DNA of 64,000 nucleotides from Hydrangea macrophylla (GCA_033977485.1 CM066989.1:31349095-31413094), one strand, 5' to 3'; counted from the first letter of the stretch, positions 33,021-45,697 are shown. Program-made: numbers and translations. The notes: generated from the letters alone by a model not told the origin.

Positions 33021-33142
33021 GTTCGATCGATCGACGCGCTTTCGATCGATCGAAGACCTTCATCCCTCAATCGATCGAACTGACTTCGATCGATTGACTG
33101 TCTCTGGTTCGATCGATCGAACTGACTTCGATCGATCGAACA
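33021..33142. repeat. Cluster of TTCGATCGATCGAA palindromes, first block
   Basis: Six copies or near-copies of GATCGATC-type palindromes are spaced about 15-25 bases apart. Variants with GATTG or AATCG fit decay of the CpG core. Confidence 0.8.
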
Positions 33143-33634
33143 CAGCGATTATTCTGCTGCATGGCAGAGGCTGGAGATCACTGTTTCATCGTGTTCTCCC
33201 AACCTGAGACTACTCAGACATCGTCTGAAGTGTCACAGAATTAGTTTTAACGTAAGAAAACATTAATACCCTGTTTGGTTGCGAGTTTTTCATTAAAAAT
33301 CTAAAAACAATGGTTTTGACAATATTTAGCATGCAATACTACGATATGAGTAATTAAACTACGCTTACGAACTGCAGAATGTAAATAAGCGATATATAGT
33401 TAACCTGGAATGAAGAATACTAGTATTAGAATTAGAGAAATCCAATCCACAAGTGAAACCTCAATGAAAACCTACAAAACCAAACAAAAATCTCTATCTC
33501 TCCTTCTAAACTGTTAAAAAGTAAAAGTGGGCGTCCTTATGGACGTGTACAAAACGCATATATATAGAAAACCTAAGAAACTAGGGTTAAAAACCCGCAT
33601 CTGCTGCGCACGTAAATGTTACTGGAAATACCCC

Positions 33635-33747
33635 GTTCGATCGATCGAACAGATCTCGATCGATCGAACCCTTACTCTTCAAGCGCTTCAACACTCTTCA
33701 AGCGATCGAACGCTCGATCGATCGAACCTTCTTAGAGCGATCGAACT
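33635..33747. repeat. Cluster of TTCGATCGATCGAA palindromes, second block
   Basis: It has the same word as the first block, with shortened AGCGATCGAAC versions, in the same solo LTR. Confidence 0.75.
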
Positions 33748-34003
33748 TCACATTTTAGCTTTGACTTCTTTTGTTTGCATTCCAGCATTCCATTTATTCT
33801 GATGTTCATCTGTTTAGTCCACACAGCAGTAGTCTGCACAAACAACAGCTAAAACAATACAACTTATCATAGATTAATCATAGTGTATAGAAATTAGCCT
33901 TGCAATGCAAATTGCGGATAACATGGGAAGTTGTGATAAAAATTAATACAATTCTTTCCTTTAGCACGGTTGTATTTTACAAATACCCCCGCTTTGCAGC
34001 TGC

Positions 34004-36242
34004 CAACAACAAAGATCCACGACACAGATCATACTCCCCAAAACCGGTATGATCTTGAATTCACAGAGATAAGGAAATCGATAATCTCAACAATAAATCA
34101 TCTAACAACATCTATCCCTCAAGGTGTAGGGAAAGATCCAAGTGTCCAACAACTCAAGTTTGAATTCAACGAAATAAATTCCAAGAGTTTAATAAGGAAA
34201 AACCGCCGGTGAAAGATCAATTCAAGAATCAACGAGACCAAAGAAAAAGGTCATCACAGCACAACAGTGCGACATACCCAAGTTAACTTAAATGTGAACT
34301 AGTTTGAAATCAACAACCCTCAATCACGAGAATCGAACCAACAAGGCACAAACGTGCTTTCGGGAAAAGACTTGGAACAATAGAACTACAACGCTCTAGT
34401 AAGAGCTCAAAGACCATAGGGATCAAGAATAAACCTACTTCCAAGAAGTACAACAGAAATGATAATCCATACTTACTCACAAGGAATGAAACACCAGAAA
34501 GTACGTGTTTTTAAGACCAACGTCACAGCATTAACCATACAACGTTAACAGCGAATCCTCAATGAAAATCATATTAAAAATCGATAACGATTGATAAATA
34601 ACTCATAGAAAAGATTTCAGTACCAATCAACAGGATAGGCAGTCTCGAAAGAAGAGACGATCCTCAGAGTCGCGGAATTCACTCAAACATGAAAATCAGC
34701 GAATAAAGGAACTAATAGACTTGGAACAATACAAATCTATTCCCCACAAAAGCTAGAATCCTCACAACGATTCATACGATAGGATTTGATCGGAATAGTT
34801 CTTTCTCTTGTAATCTACTCAAAAGAGTAATTACAACGTCAAACTGACATTCGAACGATGAAATTCTCACACGACAAAGAGTACAACAATCCTATAAGGA
34901 GAAAGAACTATTCCGACGATAAACAAAAGTTTTCATAGCCACATGAAATATACATGGACTACCAGCCACAATCGAGAGCTAACAAGATAGAATGCTCTCA
35001 CAAAGATCAACATAGCCTTTAGAGAGGCTTTGTATTACGTGCAAAATAAAACTTAAGCCACCCGAAGGTAAGCATCTCAAGAAAGTATGCGAAAACGTAG
35101 GAATACCCGAGTCAGAAGACACAACCTATATAAGCCGTCTAATAATACGTAATGGACAACATATTAACATGTTGGTTTTCACAAGTTCAAAACTTATCTT
35201 CCAGATTTTTTACTCAAGAAATCTCATTATGAAACACCGATAAAAGTGTCTATGAGTACGCGTATGAGCTACTCTAAACACGTAAAACATGAATTATTAT
35301 CTCAACATGTTATCGTTATCATGCTTAACAATTCAATAATATTGGAACAAGTAAGCACGAAAGCACATATGCACATTAGCATGTTATCACGAAATCCCGA
35401 AGGCAAGTAAACATACTTTTTATCCTTTTCATTTATAACATATAAAATCTATCACGTAATGTGCTAACCAATACATTACGTTACAATAGTGTAAACATAT
35501 AAAACATATGCACGAAAGCATATAGGCACATAATCTCAAAGGCATGTAGCATCTAAGCATGCTCGCATAACATCTTCCAACTTAAAGAAAATTGATGACA
35601 ATTTCATCATATAGGCATGCAACATTTCACATGTTTCCTCAACAACTAAAATGCAAACAACTAGTGATATGAGGTCAATAAAAATAATTGAGATCTTTTA
35701 ATAATATAACTCAATGTAAGGCACTGTTCAATACCTAACTATCAACCCTACAAGGTGCAGTACGTCGAGCGAATAATCCAAACAAGGAAACCCTCATGTA
35801 TATACCTTTTAACCTTGCACGGTTAATAATTAAACATCAACAGATAGTCACACCAAGATGTATTACAAAAACCAATTTTTAATGAGTATAGTGTTAAGAT
35901 GAAACAAAAAGTAAAAACCACCTCATGTTCACAATTGCATAGTCAAGATATATAGGCATGTGATCACATAAACACATAAGCACTTAAGCATGTTAACACG
36001 TAATCTCGTAGGAAAGTAAACATGCTATCATAATCAACTCATCACATAAATAAAATAAAATGATTCATTTAACTATAAATGATTGAAATCAAAAGAAGTG
36101 CAACGGCCACACATGGACCCAATTAAGGGTAATACTTGGGACACATCTTTTGGGGAGGTTGTATGAAAGTTGTATGAAAGTTGTGTCCCAAATATTACTC
36201 CCCAATTAATTCCCAGCGTACCAAGGTATTCAAACCCGGTTA
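34004..36242 (-). other. LARD interior, 5' half, non-coding
   Basis: This stretch continues the LARD interior after the nested LTR. No gag-like frame is present where one would normally lie, just downstream of the primer site on the minus strand. Confidence 0.6.
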
Positions 36243-36254
36243 GCTCTGATACCA
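36243..36254 (-). promoter_or_regulatory. tRNA-Met primer binding site of the LARD-like element
   Basis: TGGTATCAGAGC on the minus strand lies three bases from the LTR end and fits the 3' end of plant initiator tRNA-Met. Confidence 0.85.
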
Positions 36255-36257
36255 TTC

Positions 36258-38315
36258 TGTAACGCCCCGAAAACCAAACCACATGGGCGAGGTCAACGCG
36301 CCAAACCATATAAAGGAAAGCAAGGGATAGTTCTACTTAGACCAATCCACAAGGCGGAAGCATATAGGGGAATCCTATGTAGATTCCAAAGAAAAGTTAA
36401 TAAGTCAAGGGTTGACCTACGAGGACCAAACGGGTCAAATAGGATCAACTAACATAGTTTGATTTTGAAAAGAGTTTGTAAAGAAGTATAAAGAAACTTC
36501 AAAGGTTTAAAAGTAACAAGTAATGAAGTTTACATTAGAGTTTATCATTCAAGCGGTTTTTGAAGGAATACGACCTAACAGTCCTTCAGAAATTGAAAGT
36601 AGTAATTTTTCCTTAAAAGGGTAACCATGGGCTAAGAATTGCTAATAAGTGTTAAAAACATAATTTAACAAGGATACAAGAAGATCCAACTAACAAGTTC
36701 AAGAACAAGAAGGAATTTACAAATAACATCTTGTAATTCAAATATCCAAATGAGATAACGGTAACAACAATTACAATGTTCCTACCATGAACTATATCAT
36801 TGGAACATTAACATATCACAAGACTTCCTCGTAAGGAATCTTACAAAATGAGATGCCATTCGTCGGATAACTCTTGGGCCTTGCCCTAATCAACATTTCC
36901 TGAAAAATGGGGTTTTATAGATTCATTAAGCACGACGGCTCAGTAGAAAACATTGTAGAAATGTACTACTACTTCTAAAATCATGCAATGACATGCGGTG
37001 CAATGCTTTGCCGCCATGGCGATGCAACTAGCCGGATGGCCAAACCGTGAGACATTCCCAACTCAATATCCCAATCACACACTCTCACACCGGATAGCGA
37101 GCCACTCAATCGTGAGTGTAGCATACAAGATCTCCGGTAGCTAGCCGAATATGATCTTGCGTTTTCGAATGTTTTAAGGATCACAAACAACCTTTCTCAC
37201 TTCACACCCGCTTCCAGAATTTCATCAAATTACAACCCCAAACGGGGATTCCAAAGACATTCCCCAATCGTGGGAATTTTAACAATTTCATATGCCCCAA
37301 GCCAATGCCATGAATGCTTTGCCGACTTGGCGACTATGATATGCTACTAGATGCGGTTATGCTTTAACAATGTCATTTCTAAGAATACAATGACAAGAAG
37401 TAAACATGGTAGTTCATATAAAATGTAATCATCACATTAGGCAAATAAGATATTTTTAACATCAATAAGTATTTGAAACCATAGATACTGAAATAGCATT
37501 TAGGTTTAGACATGGATTCAAGTAAGCATATAAGGGCAAGTAATCATTCAATTAATCACATAGGAAGATTTCCAAAACAAGATTAATGTCTATTAACACT
37601 AACTTACACATGACAAACCATGAAGTTAGAAATAATAGTGCACTTAAACAATGAAATCTACATCTTGAGTATTTGAGCAAATACTCTCACCAAAGAAATC
37701 CAAAGGGGAAATCATCACCACTAGCAAAACCCATAAGCTATCAACACCTAGTTAAATAAAATCACATTTAGGAATGAAAACTATGGTATTAATAAGATAT
37801 CATAAATTACCTCTTGAGTTCTAGGGCAAGAAGTACCAAATTACAAATCCCACGAAGAAACCGAGAACATTGGTGTGAAGGTCTAGGTGAGATGATCAAA
37901 ATGGTCTCTAATAGCCTTGTCCGAAACTTGAGTCCTTGGCCTCCAAATGGAGCTTGAAAGCTCTAAGCTTCCATGGAGTTTTATCTCCCAAAACTAGAGA
38001 GAGAGGTGAGAGATAAAGAGAGAGAGAAATGTGTATACCAAAATGAAAGAAAAAGAAAAAGATAAGGAGAGAAAGAAGAGTTGAGTGTAGGGGAAGTCTC
38101 ACAAAAGTGGGGATTTGATGGGTTAGGTGTGGGTAGGTATGGGTTAGGTTTGGGTGTATAACACACCCAACCACAAGATATATTATTACACATGTGTATC
38201 CACTAACCAAAAAGTGATACCAACATGTATCAAATTTAAATACACTGCCCCAAAACAAGACCCACATTGGTCTGAAATTACCAAAATTCCCTTGAATAAA
38301 TTCTGAGTTTCTACA
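36258..38315 (-). repeat. 5' LTR of the LARD-like element (2058 bp)
   Basis: It differs from 27943-30001 at only scattered positions, which suggests recent insertion. It is followed by the GTGCA duplication. Confidence 0.9.
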
Positions 38316-38320
38316 GTGCA

Positions 38321-40215
38321 TACCCCCAAACCTAAACCTTTCATTACCCCCAATGAAAGAATAAAACAAAAGAAAGAAGAGTAGGTAAGAAAGGAATGAT
38401 AATACCTCGATCTCGGCACTCACAAACAGGTGAACGTATAATAATATGGAATCAAAGTTCAATTACTGCAAACGGAGCACTATTTCACCTGTTAATACTT
38501 AACAAAAGAAAATTAAACAAACAAATAAATAATAAAAGCTAATATATAATACATTTGTTTTTTTTTTATTTTGTTATTTATTATTTTTTTTTTGTAAACA
38601 ATAGAAAACGATTATTGCTTCGATAGCGATTGGGTAAGTTTCCATCGTAAGTATATTATAACAAAATAGAATGACGGATGTATAACGTAACTTAGAAAGT
38701 ATAAATGAAAGTAATTAAAAAACTAAACTACGGGACGAGTGACGCGAATGCAGTCCAGGATATGTATGGACTAGTTGTACTTGATCAGGAGTAGTGTATG
38801 TCAAGGATAATTGTTGGATAGGTAAACCAGGCCACGGGGGCCGGGAGGTTAAGAAAAGGGATGTGTTGTTGAGTTGTGAAGTGGTGACTTTTGAGTATCC
38901 TTTCGGTTCTTCGTGATGAAAGGGATACGGTTAAAATGTTACTATTGTAAGTATCCTTTCGGTTGTTCGTGACGAAAGGGATACGCGTAACGCTTTCAGT
39001 TCTTCGTGACGAAGCGGTGATTCTTTGAGTAAAAACTCCCTTTGGTTCTTCGTGAGGAAATGGATGTTCTTGTACTCCGTAATGCTTTCGGTTCTTCGTG
39101 ATGAAGCAGTGATTCTTTGAGTAAAGACTCCTTTCAGTTCTTCATGAGGAAATGGATGTTCTTGTACTCCGTAACGCTTTTAGTTCTTCGTGACGAAGAG
39201 GTGAGTTTTTGAGTAAAGACTCCTTTCGGTTCTTCGTGAGGAAATGGATGTTCTTGCACTCCGTAACGCTTTCGGTTCTTTGTGACGAAGCGGTGATTCC
39301 TTGAGTGAAGACTCCTTTTGGTTCTTCGTGATGAAATGGATGTTCTTGCACTCCGTAACGCTTTCGGTTCTTCATGACGAAGTGGTGATTCCTTGAGTGA
39401 AGACTCTTTTCGGTTCTTCGTGACGAAATGGATTTTCTTGCACTCCTTAACACTTTGGTTCTTCATGACGAAGTGGTTGATGAAAGATGTTTTGATTGAT
39501 GAAAGACGGTTTGGTTAGCAAGAGATACTTTGGGTTTGTAAATGATGTCAGATGTTAGAAATGAATGGTAGTGGCATTAAGAATGTCTAGACGGGTCTCC
39601 TGAATTGTTTGTATTCCTATCGAATACGTAGTCGGGTACGCTAATAGTTATAATTCGACGGAGAGAATGTAAAGATCCTAAAAGACATGTTGAAAGGTAG
39701 CAAATGTATTCTTATTGTATTTTACTATATACGTTCCATTTTATTTAGCTTACTCACTCAGCTTTCATAAGCTGACGACGTTCATGTCGCTGGACATTCC
39801 CATATCCAGCTGGATGGAGTACCCAGGTTATGAAGCTACGCAAGAAGGAAACATTGAAGAAGATTACACTAAAGATGACTATGGTTATGCTAGTTAGAGA
39901 GAAGACTAGCAGCTATCCTCTGTAAATGTTTTTGATTATAACCAAAAGACTTAGCATATATTTCGTAATAGTTTTGTAAGGCCAAGAGCCATAAGACTCT
40001 GATGTATTTATAGTGATGTATTAACTAGCTAAGTACTTTGACTTCTCTTTGTAATATATTCTAGTAAGTAAATGATGGTGTTATCCTTTTATTATATCAT
40101 TTAGTTATTATTATTTGGTCATGGACAATTCGGCATTGCAACTTGTCACGCGCCTCAGGGTCCAAGATGAAAATTTTAAAATTTTTCCATATTTTGGCTA
40201 CGCCGGGGCGTGACA
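38321..40215 (+). repeat. LTR (gypsy-type) containing a 92-bp tandem array; start unresolved
   Basis: The stretch ends in CGGGGCGTGACA at 40215, the same style as the GGGGCGTTACA ends elsewhere. A TTTAGCTTACTCACTCAGCTTTCATAAGCTGACG segment occupies the usual mid-LTR position. The left edge and target duplication were not found. The first 200 bases (ACCCCCAAACCTAAACC) continue sequence left of the LARD insertion. The frame at 39715-39897 has no recognisable domain. Confidence 0.45.
38895..39478. repeat. 92-bp tandem repeat with CTTCGTGACGAAG palindromes
   Basis: Five units start at TTGAGT 39025, 39117, 39209, 39301 and 39393. Each unit has two half-units around CTTTCGGTTCTTCGTGA, whose TTCGT-G-ACGAA core is self-complementary. 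Two looser copies with GTATCC...GGATAC outer arms precede them (38898 and 38951). The minus-strand frames through it (103-110 codons of KNRKE-type repeats) are a by-product. Confidence 0.85.
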
Positions 40216-41035
40216 ATAAGGGTGAAGACAACCTAGTGGAGGGTGCTGCATTATCAAGGAATAAGAATATCATAATTGGGTTCAAGACCGGAGGTATAAT
40301 TCTTTTCCCTCTTTAGTATACTCATCTATAGAGTTAACGAGTAGTAGATCATGGGCTACCAATAAGTTTTTGTAACTTAATCTTTCTGTTGCGTGTTTAA
40401 ATTAATTTTAAACCTATTTTTCCTTCAATGGCTTAGGTGGGACTCATCACCCCCTTTGTGGGATCTGCCATCTACTATTCATACTCCCCTAGTTGCCCTC
40501 ATGTCCTATTTCAAAAATTACGTGCACTGCTTTTCTAGATTTTCGTAAAAATGCTTGTTGGTGTCTGAAATCGTCTATTTTTGTATCATTGGAAAGCTGT
40601 CGAGTTGAATTTCACTATAGAAATATTCCAGGAGGTTTTGAAATAAGAATTGAAGGTCAATTGAAGTCCGAAAGTCCTCCGGAACTTTCGCTGTCTTTTT
40701 GAAATCAAATGACTTCTTTTTCAAAATTACTTTTCAATGTGCATCGATTTTGAGTTTTTTTTTTTAAATTGAATCTCTGGATACCTAGAATACTGCATGT
40801 AGAATACTTCATGTTTATATAACCCTGAGTGAATATGAATTTTGAGAGGCGATTTTGACAAAACTGGGATTTTATGCTGGAAAAGGGCTTTTCTGAGCTC
40901 GAAGTCACTTTCTGAAGTTCGATCTTTTGAATGTGTGGAATCCAGTACCTTCCACGGGATACTTTTCATCATCGAATTCTCCAAGACGTTATACACCCTA
41001 AATCCTATCGGTGTGATCAAAATTGGGTGTCTACA
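40216..41035 (-). repeat. Fragment of an LTR starting TGTAGACACCC (minus)
   Basis: On the minus strand from 41035 it begins TGTAGACACCCAATTTTGAT. This is like the 4-kb LTR whose start is at 58061 (TGTAGACACCCCATTTTGTC). Both have a 'CCRTTGGARAGCT' phrase further in (here about 40590). The leftward limit is not resolved. No gene is present. Confidence 0.45.
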
Positions 41036-41789
41036 ACGGGGAACACTCTTATATATGTTTTTGGTTTCCATTTTAACAATGTATTAAGAACTTTAAATTC
41101 ATAACATGTTGTAACTAAGTCTTAGAAGGATTAGTAGTATTGTAATCTATAGTAAGCAAACTCGTGTAATTATGGTTTGAACCGTTGATATATAGTTGTG
41201 TTTGTATTGGTTTTGGATTGGGGAAACCATGGTTTGAGTTGCTGTAAATTATGAAGATTTGAGGGAGATCAGTCAACTGAGTCCCCGAAACAGTCGACTG
41301 GACCCTTGTGTAAATCAAATTTTATTCAGTTTTCAAAGGCATCAGTCGACTGAAAGATGGGAAACAATTGACTGGTTTCTGCACGGGAACATGGCATTCT
41401 GCTGGAGCTAGTTCAGTCGACCGGACAGTGACCAGTCGACTGAGGAATTGAGACCCCAGTTGACTGAGTCCCCAACATAGTCGACTGGACAAGGTTATTG
41501 AGCTTTTATACTTTTTGCTTTTGACCTTTAGTCGACCTAGGGTTATTGAGCTTTTATACTTTTTGCTTTTGACCTTTAGTTGACCGGGTCCCTACCACAG
41601 TCGACTAGACCTCTGTTTTTCAAAATGGATTTTTATGGGAGTGTTCCAATTGAACAAAACTTTTTATAACTCTAATTTTAATGACTTTTACATTATATTT
41701 TTTTGCTGCTATTTACTTTAAGGGAATTAGATAAGCCTTGTGGCATGCCACGTGTCCTATTTTCGTGCGTAGCGGTATGGGTCATGACA
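41036..41789 (+). repeat. 3' part of the 5' LTR of a plus-strand gypsy element
   Basis: It ends GGGTCATGACA at 41789, six bases before a tRNA-Met primer site. Its start is not visible and is probably cut by the LTR fragment to the left. It contains the CAGTCGACTG cluster. Confidence 0.6.
41269..41608. repeat. Cluster of CAGTCGACTG palindromes
   Basis: About eleven copies or near-copies occur in 340 bases (for example 41291, 41343, 41433). Variants CAGTCAACTG, CAGTTGACTG and TAGTCGACTG fit decay of the central CpG. Confidence 0.85.
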
Positions 41790-41794
41790 TTTAG

Positions 41795-41806
41795 TGGTAT
41801 CAGAGC
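41795..41806 (+). promoter_or_regulatory. tRNA-Met primer binding site of the plus-strand gypsy
   Basis: TGGTATCAGAGC is followed by TATAG, the standard form in chromoviruses. Confidence 0.85.
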
Positions 41807-41992
41807 TATAGACAACAAAACTTTGGGAACCTTCGACAACGAGTGGAGTGTTGAGTGTTTCGACACATTCTAGATGCATCCATACATGGTGGAGATGTTT
41901 GATGCATATGTATGTTGTTATACATACATGATTATAGTTATTGTCATACATGCATAACGTTTATGCATTGAGATTAATAGGAGTTTACAATC

Positions 41993-42675
41993 ATGAGTGA
42001 CAATGACCGAGATCTATCCCCACATACCAGACGAATGAATCAAATGACAGAAATGATTGGAAACATGGGAGACATGATATGGAATATAGTAGAGCGATTG
42101 TCGCCAACACCTCCATTTGAGCCAGCACTGATAGCCATGGTACATGCAGCTGAGAATTGGGGTATGAGATCCGTGTTTGAAAAGTTTACCAGAAAGAACA
42201 TGGAATTTCATGGAACTGATGACACAACACTAGCAGAGGATTGGGTGATGGATATGGGGAGAATTTTTTGATCTATACCGATGTCTGATATGGAAAAGAC
42301 TGAAAATGCAAGTGATGTACTAAGGGGCGCAGCCATAATTGGTGGGTAAATGTTCTAGATCAAGGAGCACTAATAACTTAGGAGGGATTCAAGGCAGAGT
42401 TTAATCGCTGATTCTTTTCGCAAGCTGCTCACAACGCGAAGAAGAGAGAGTTTGACAATCTCCGACAGGGAGACATGACTGTAACTGAGTGTACTTCCAA
42501 ATATAATGCATTACTAAGATTTGGTAAGGGTTTAGTGCCAGAGGAGGAAGATAGAACAAGGAAGTCTGAGGAAGGTTTAAGAGATAATATTCAGTTGAGG
42601 GTAGACAGTTACGAATACTCGACGGTGGCAGCAGTGCAACAAACGGCGCTTGTGGCTAAAAGTGGGATGGAAAGG
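41993..42675 (+). pseudogene. Gypsy gag, N-terminal part, degraded
   Basis: The ATG at 41993 opens 92 codons ending NMEFHGTDDTTLAEDWVMDMGRIF. Then follow a TGA, a frameshift and further stops. The gag core resumes at about 42475 with MTVTECTSKYNALLRF, EEGLRDNIQLRVDSYEYSTVAAVQQ. The segment FHGT...AEDW and the EGLRDNIQ motif are typical of Del/Tekay-like gag. The frame is then split by a solo LTR. Confidence 0.82.
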
Positions 42676-42680
42676 TCGAG

Positions 42681-45600
42681 TGTAGCGCCCCGCCCTGCCC
42701 CGACACAAGTCCCGCAGGTGAGGGGGTGCTACCTAAAGTAAATAATATATATAACCAAGAGGAGCGGAAGGACTAAATATACTTGTAATGCTTCGAGTCC
42801 CAAACCCGAAGCTTATCTGAAAAACTGTCTCTTTAGAAAAACAAACGTTTAAACTTTAAAATCATTTAAAGTCCAAAGCTCTGAAACATTTAAACTTTGA
42901 AACCTCAAAACTTTGATACCATTTTACAACACCTTGAGTTCTAGACTCCGAGAGTTACTGCGGAAGCATAGAATAGCCTTTCAAAATCTATGGTGGGAAA
43001 ACAAAATCTTTAAAGACTCACAGATCTAATTAAAACAATAGCGGAAGCATTAAACTGGTCATTCGAAAAGGTATGCTTGACAATTTAAAAGACATTAACA
43101 GAAATCTTTATCGGTTCATCAAATGAACAACAGCGCAACGGAAAATATATAGATTTAATAAACATTTATCAATCTCCTTCTCAAACTTTAGAATACAATT
43201 TTTAAATAGAAACTCAAACTTGGTTTCACATATTGAAAAGTAATACAATGATTTACTTCCTTTTTTTCTCAAACTTCCGAGAACTCTTATAATAAAAACC
43301 CAAGGTTTTTAAGAATACAAAGTATCACGATCTCACAATTTCTTCCCTAAACGGGGTCTTCACGAGTAAACTCTACTCCGGGCCTTGCCCTTATCTATAC
43401 CACCTGAAAGAAAGGTTTAATAGTCCATAAGCCAAAAGGCTCGTATAGTCATATAACCGCACAATAACATCTGTTATATAACATGCGTGAGTGCAATGAA
43501 TGTCAATGTCATGTATGAAAACCACCTTTTTGTGCATTTTTAAACACTCACCCTCGATCGTCATTATCATTACCCAGACCATGGGCTTCCCGTCCACGTA
43601 GGCCTAGCCTCAAACGTGCGGGACTTTGGTCCTTACGAATTACATGGAGGCCTAGCCTTTACCATTACGGGGGTTTTTTGCAGCATATCCCGCAATTCGA
43701 GTTCCTAGTGGTACCCATCTCACATGCCTACCCACAAATCTGGGATTTCTATCTTTCAAAACAAAATCCCTCCTAGAGGGTTTTATGCATGGAAGCCTCT
43801 AAGGTCTTCCCTTTTCAAAACCTGGAAGTCTTTGATATCTTCCTTTTTCAAAATCGAAAGCCTTTAAGGTCTTTCATCCCAAAATTATTTTCATGATTTT
43901 CGTGATCATGCTCATGCTTATGAAATGCTATGACATATGCGAGCTCTAAGCATCCAGACATATTCAATATTTCATAAGACATGTTATCAAAGTATGCTAT
44001 CAATTTCAAACAACACAATAGACATGCTGAATCGTCCAAGTAGACACATAAGATACATCAATTCAAGTAAACACTTAAAGCATCACAGCTAATCAATTCA
44101 TGTAACATGTAAGTACACTGTTAACATATTATACAACTTTATTGAGGGTTATACGGAACTACCGTTCACCGAGGATAGACTGAATAATTAATCAGAATAG
44201 AAACCGGAACTGCTCAATCTGTTATAAATCTCAAAATACAATAATGCGCGTATATCAGTGAGGTACAATACCTCTAAGCACAAGTACAACTACTATTACA
44301 GTAAGGTACAACTCTTAAAGCTTAGGGTACAAGGTCCCTTAGCTCAAAACTGGCTCAAGTATAAGAAAATAGGAGCTTTCAACAAACTGCCCGAGGTCAC
44401 GCGCGCGGGACCTCGCTCGCGCGGGCCGCTCGCGCGAGACCTTGCTCGCGCGGACCGCTCGAGCGAGTTAAGCTTACTAAGGCCACGTGGTTAATTAAAA
44501 AATAGTTTTCAAAATAGCCTGGTCGCGCGCGCGGGCCACTCGTGCGACCCCTCGCTCGCGCGGGTCGCGCGCGCGATATGTCACAGTGTCGTCTTCTTAC
44601 TTCTTTTCTTCCCCTGTTTTGAAATCAAAGGTTAATTTTTACCCATTTTGAAAACTTAATCCAAATAGGACTTCCAATATATGAATCTCTTCCTTTTTCT
44701 GCATAGATTTCAAATATGAAATCAATTTTTATTGAAATCAAACGCAGCTCTCGATTTTATTGAAAAACCGAACGGTGACAAAACTTTAATTTGCTTGTTT
44801 TTCACAACCGTTGCGAATTAGCTTTTGAAATTCAAAAGGGAGCCTCGTGGGATCGAGACCTTTCATTTGATATAAAGAAATCAAGTTTCTGTGACTGTTT
44901 TTCTGCTCGCTATTTTTGAACCCTTAACGGTATATATATATAATCCACATATATATGTATAGTCGCAGGTCTATGATTAAACCAAATTAAAACTTAAAAT
45001 TGATGTTAAAATCTTACCCAACATTACAAAACATTGAAGTGCAGAGAAAATGAATCCAAGCTTTGATTTTAAAATTCAACCCATGAATCTCCTTGAATGT
45101 ATATGTGTTTATATATATACATGTAACTATCTACACATATATCTACAATGCTATATAAACTGAAATCAATATATGGAATTGATTTGAAAACTTACCCAAA
45201 TTCGGATTATGCTGAGGTTTACAAAGAATTTCAATGATAAAATGATAATCCAAGCTTTAATTTTTAATCTCCTTGTATATATATATGTGTGTGTACATAT
45301 ATGTATATACATCCAGCCGAGAGAGAGGGAGACAGAATTGAGATGAGAAAAAGAGACACTGGAGAGTTGAGAGATAGACAGTTGAGAGTTGTGAGTTATT
45401 GAGAGGTTAGGTGTGTATATATAGAAATAAGATTACTTGGTCCCTACTCCTAAACACACACTACACACTCCTACACACACTGCACAAAATACACGCACAC
45501 TACTGTGCACAAATTTTACAAACTGTTAACTTTGGCACCAAGTTCAACAAGGGAAATCCTTGTGTGTGCTGAGCTCACGCGATGACGCACACACACAGGT

Positions 45601-45697
45601 AAAAGTTACACTGCTAATATCCCAAATTTGGTATTTTTCTTTGACGAAAAAGAAATGATAAATCTTAATATTTGTTTTAAAATTCCGGGTCACTACA
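42681..45697 (-). mobile_element. Solo LTR inserted in the gypsy gag (3017 bp)
   Basis: The plus strand begins TGTAGCGCCCCG and ends GGGTCACTACA. The target duplication TCGAG is at 42676-42680 and 45698-45702. Read on the minus strand (TGTAGTGACCCGG...GGGGCGCTACA) it has chromovirus LTR ends. It shares a GGGCCTTGCCCT phrase (43380) with the LARD LTRs. The frames in it, including 44258-44494, are not genes. It contains a CG-rich palindrome cluster. Confidence 0.88.
44399..44577. repeat. Cluster of GCTCGCGCGAGC / CGCGCGCG palindromes
   Basis: Two blocks (44399-44468 and 44521-44577) repeat CTCGCGCG and GACC/GGCC words with full CpG density, an island of CG in AT-rich DNA. They lie inside the solo LTR. 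Confidence 0.8.

Larger units (their letters stand above)
32361..33998. mobile_element. Solo LTR nested in the LARD interior (1638 bp)
   Basis: Its ends are TGACACGAGAAAAATC and CCCCCGCTTTGCA. The 5-bp target duplication GCTGC is at 32356-32360 and 33999-34003. There is no second copy nearby, so it is a solo LTR. Near the left end is a GTCGATCCCACAGGGA phrase. Two clusters of TCGATCGATCGA palindromes lie at 33021-33142 and 33635-33747. Orientation is not settled; the minus strand (starting TGCAAAGCGGGGG) also looks LTR-like. Confidence 0.8.
27943..38315 (-). mobile_element. LARD-like non-coding LTR element, 10.4 kb
   Basis: The LTRs (27943-30001, 36258-38315) are nearly identical. The 5-bp target duplication GTGCA is at 27938-27942 and 38316-38320. 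On the minus strand the primer site TGGTATCAGAGC (tRNA-Met) follows the right LTR (36254-36243). A purine tract (30019-30002) precedes the left LTR, so the element points left. The 6.3-kb interior has no gag or pol, only short frames, which makes it a large retrotransposon derivative. It contains a nested solo LTR at 32361-33998. Confidence 0.9.

Noticed and set aside
33021..33747. CRISPR-like array
   Set aside because: The repeats are short palindromes at irregular spacing in plant LTR DNA. Spacers are not unique units of constant length and no cas genes exist.
39134..39466. Minus-strand repetitive proteins of 103-110 codons
   Set aside because: They arise from the 92-bp tandem DNA repeat. 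92 is not a multiple of 3, so the unit is read in changing registers, which argues against a selected protein repeat.
24913..40136. A 15-kb element flanked by TTGCA (24913-24917 and 40131-40135)
   Set aside because: The five-base match exists, but the right side continues as LTR sequence and not as the interrupted gypsy gag, so the match is probably chance.
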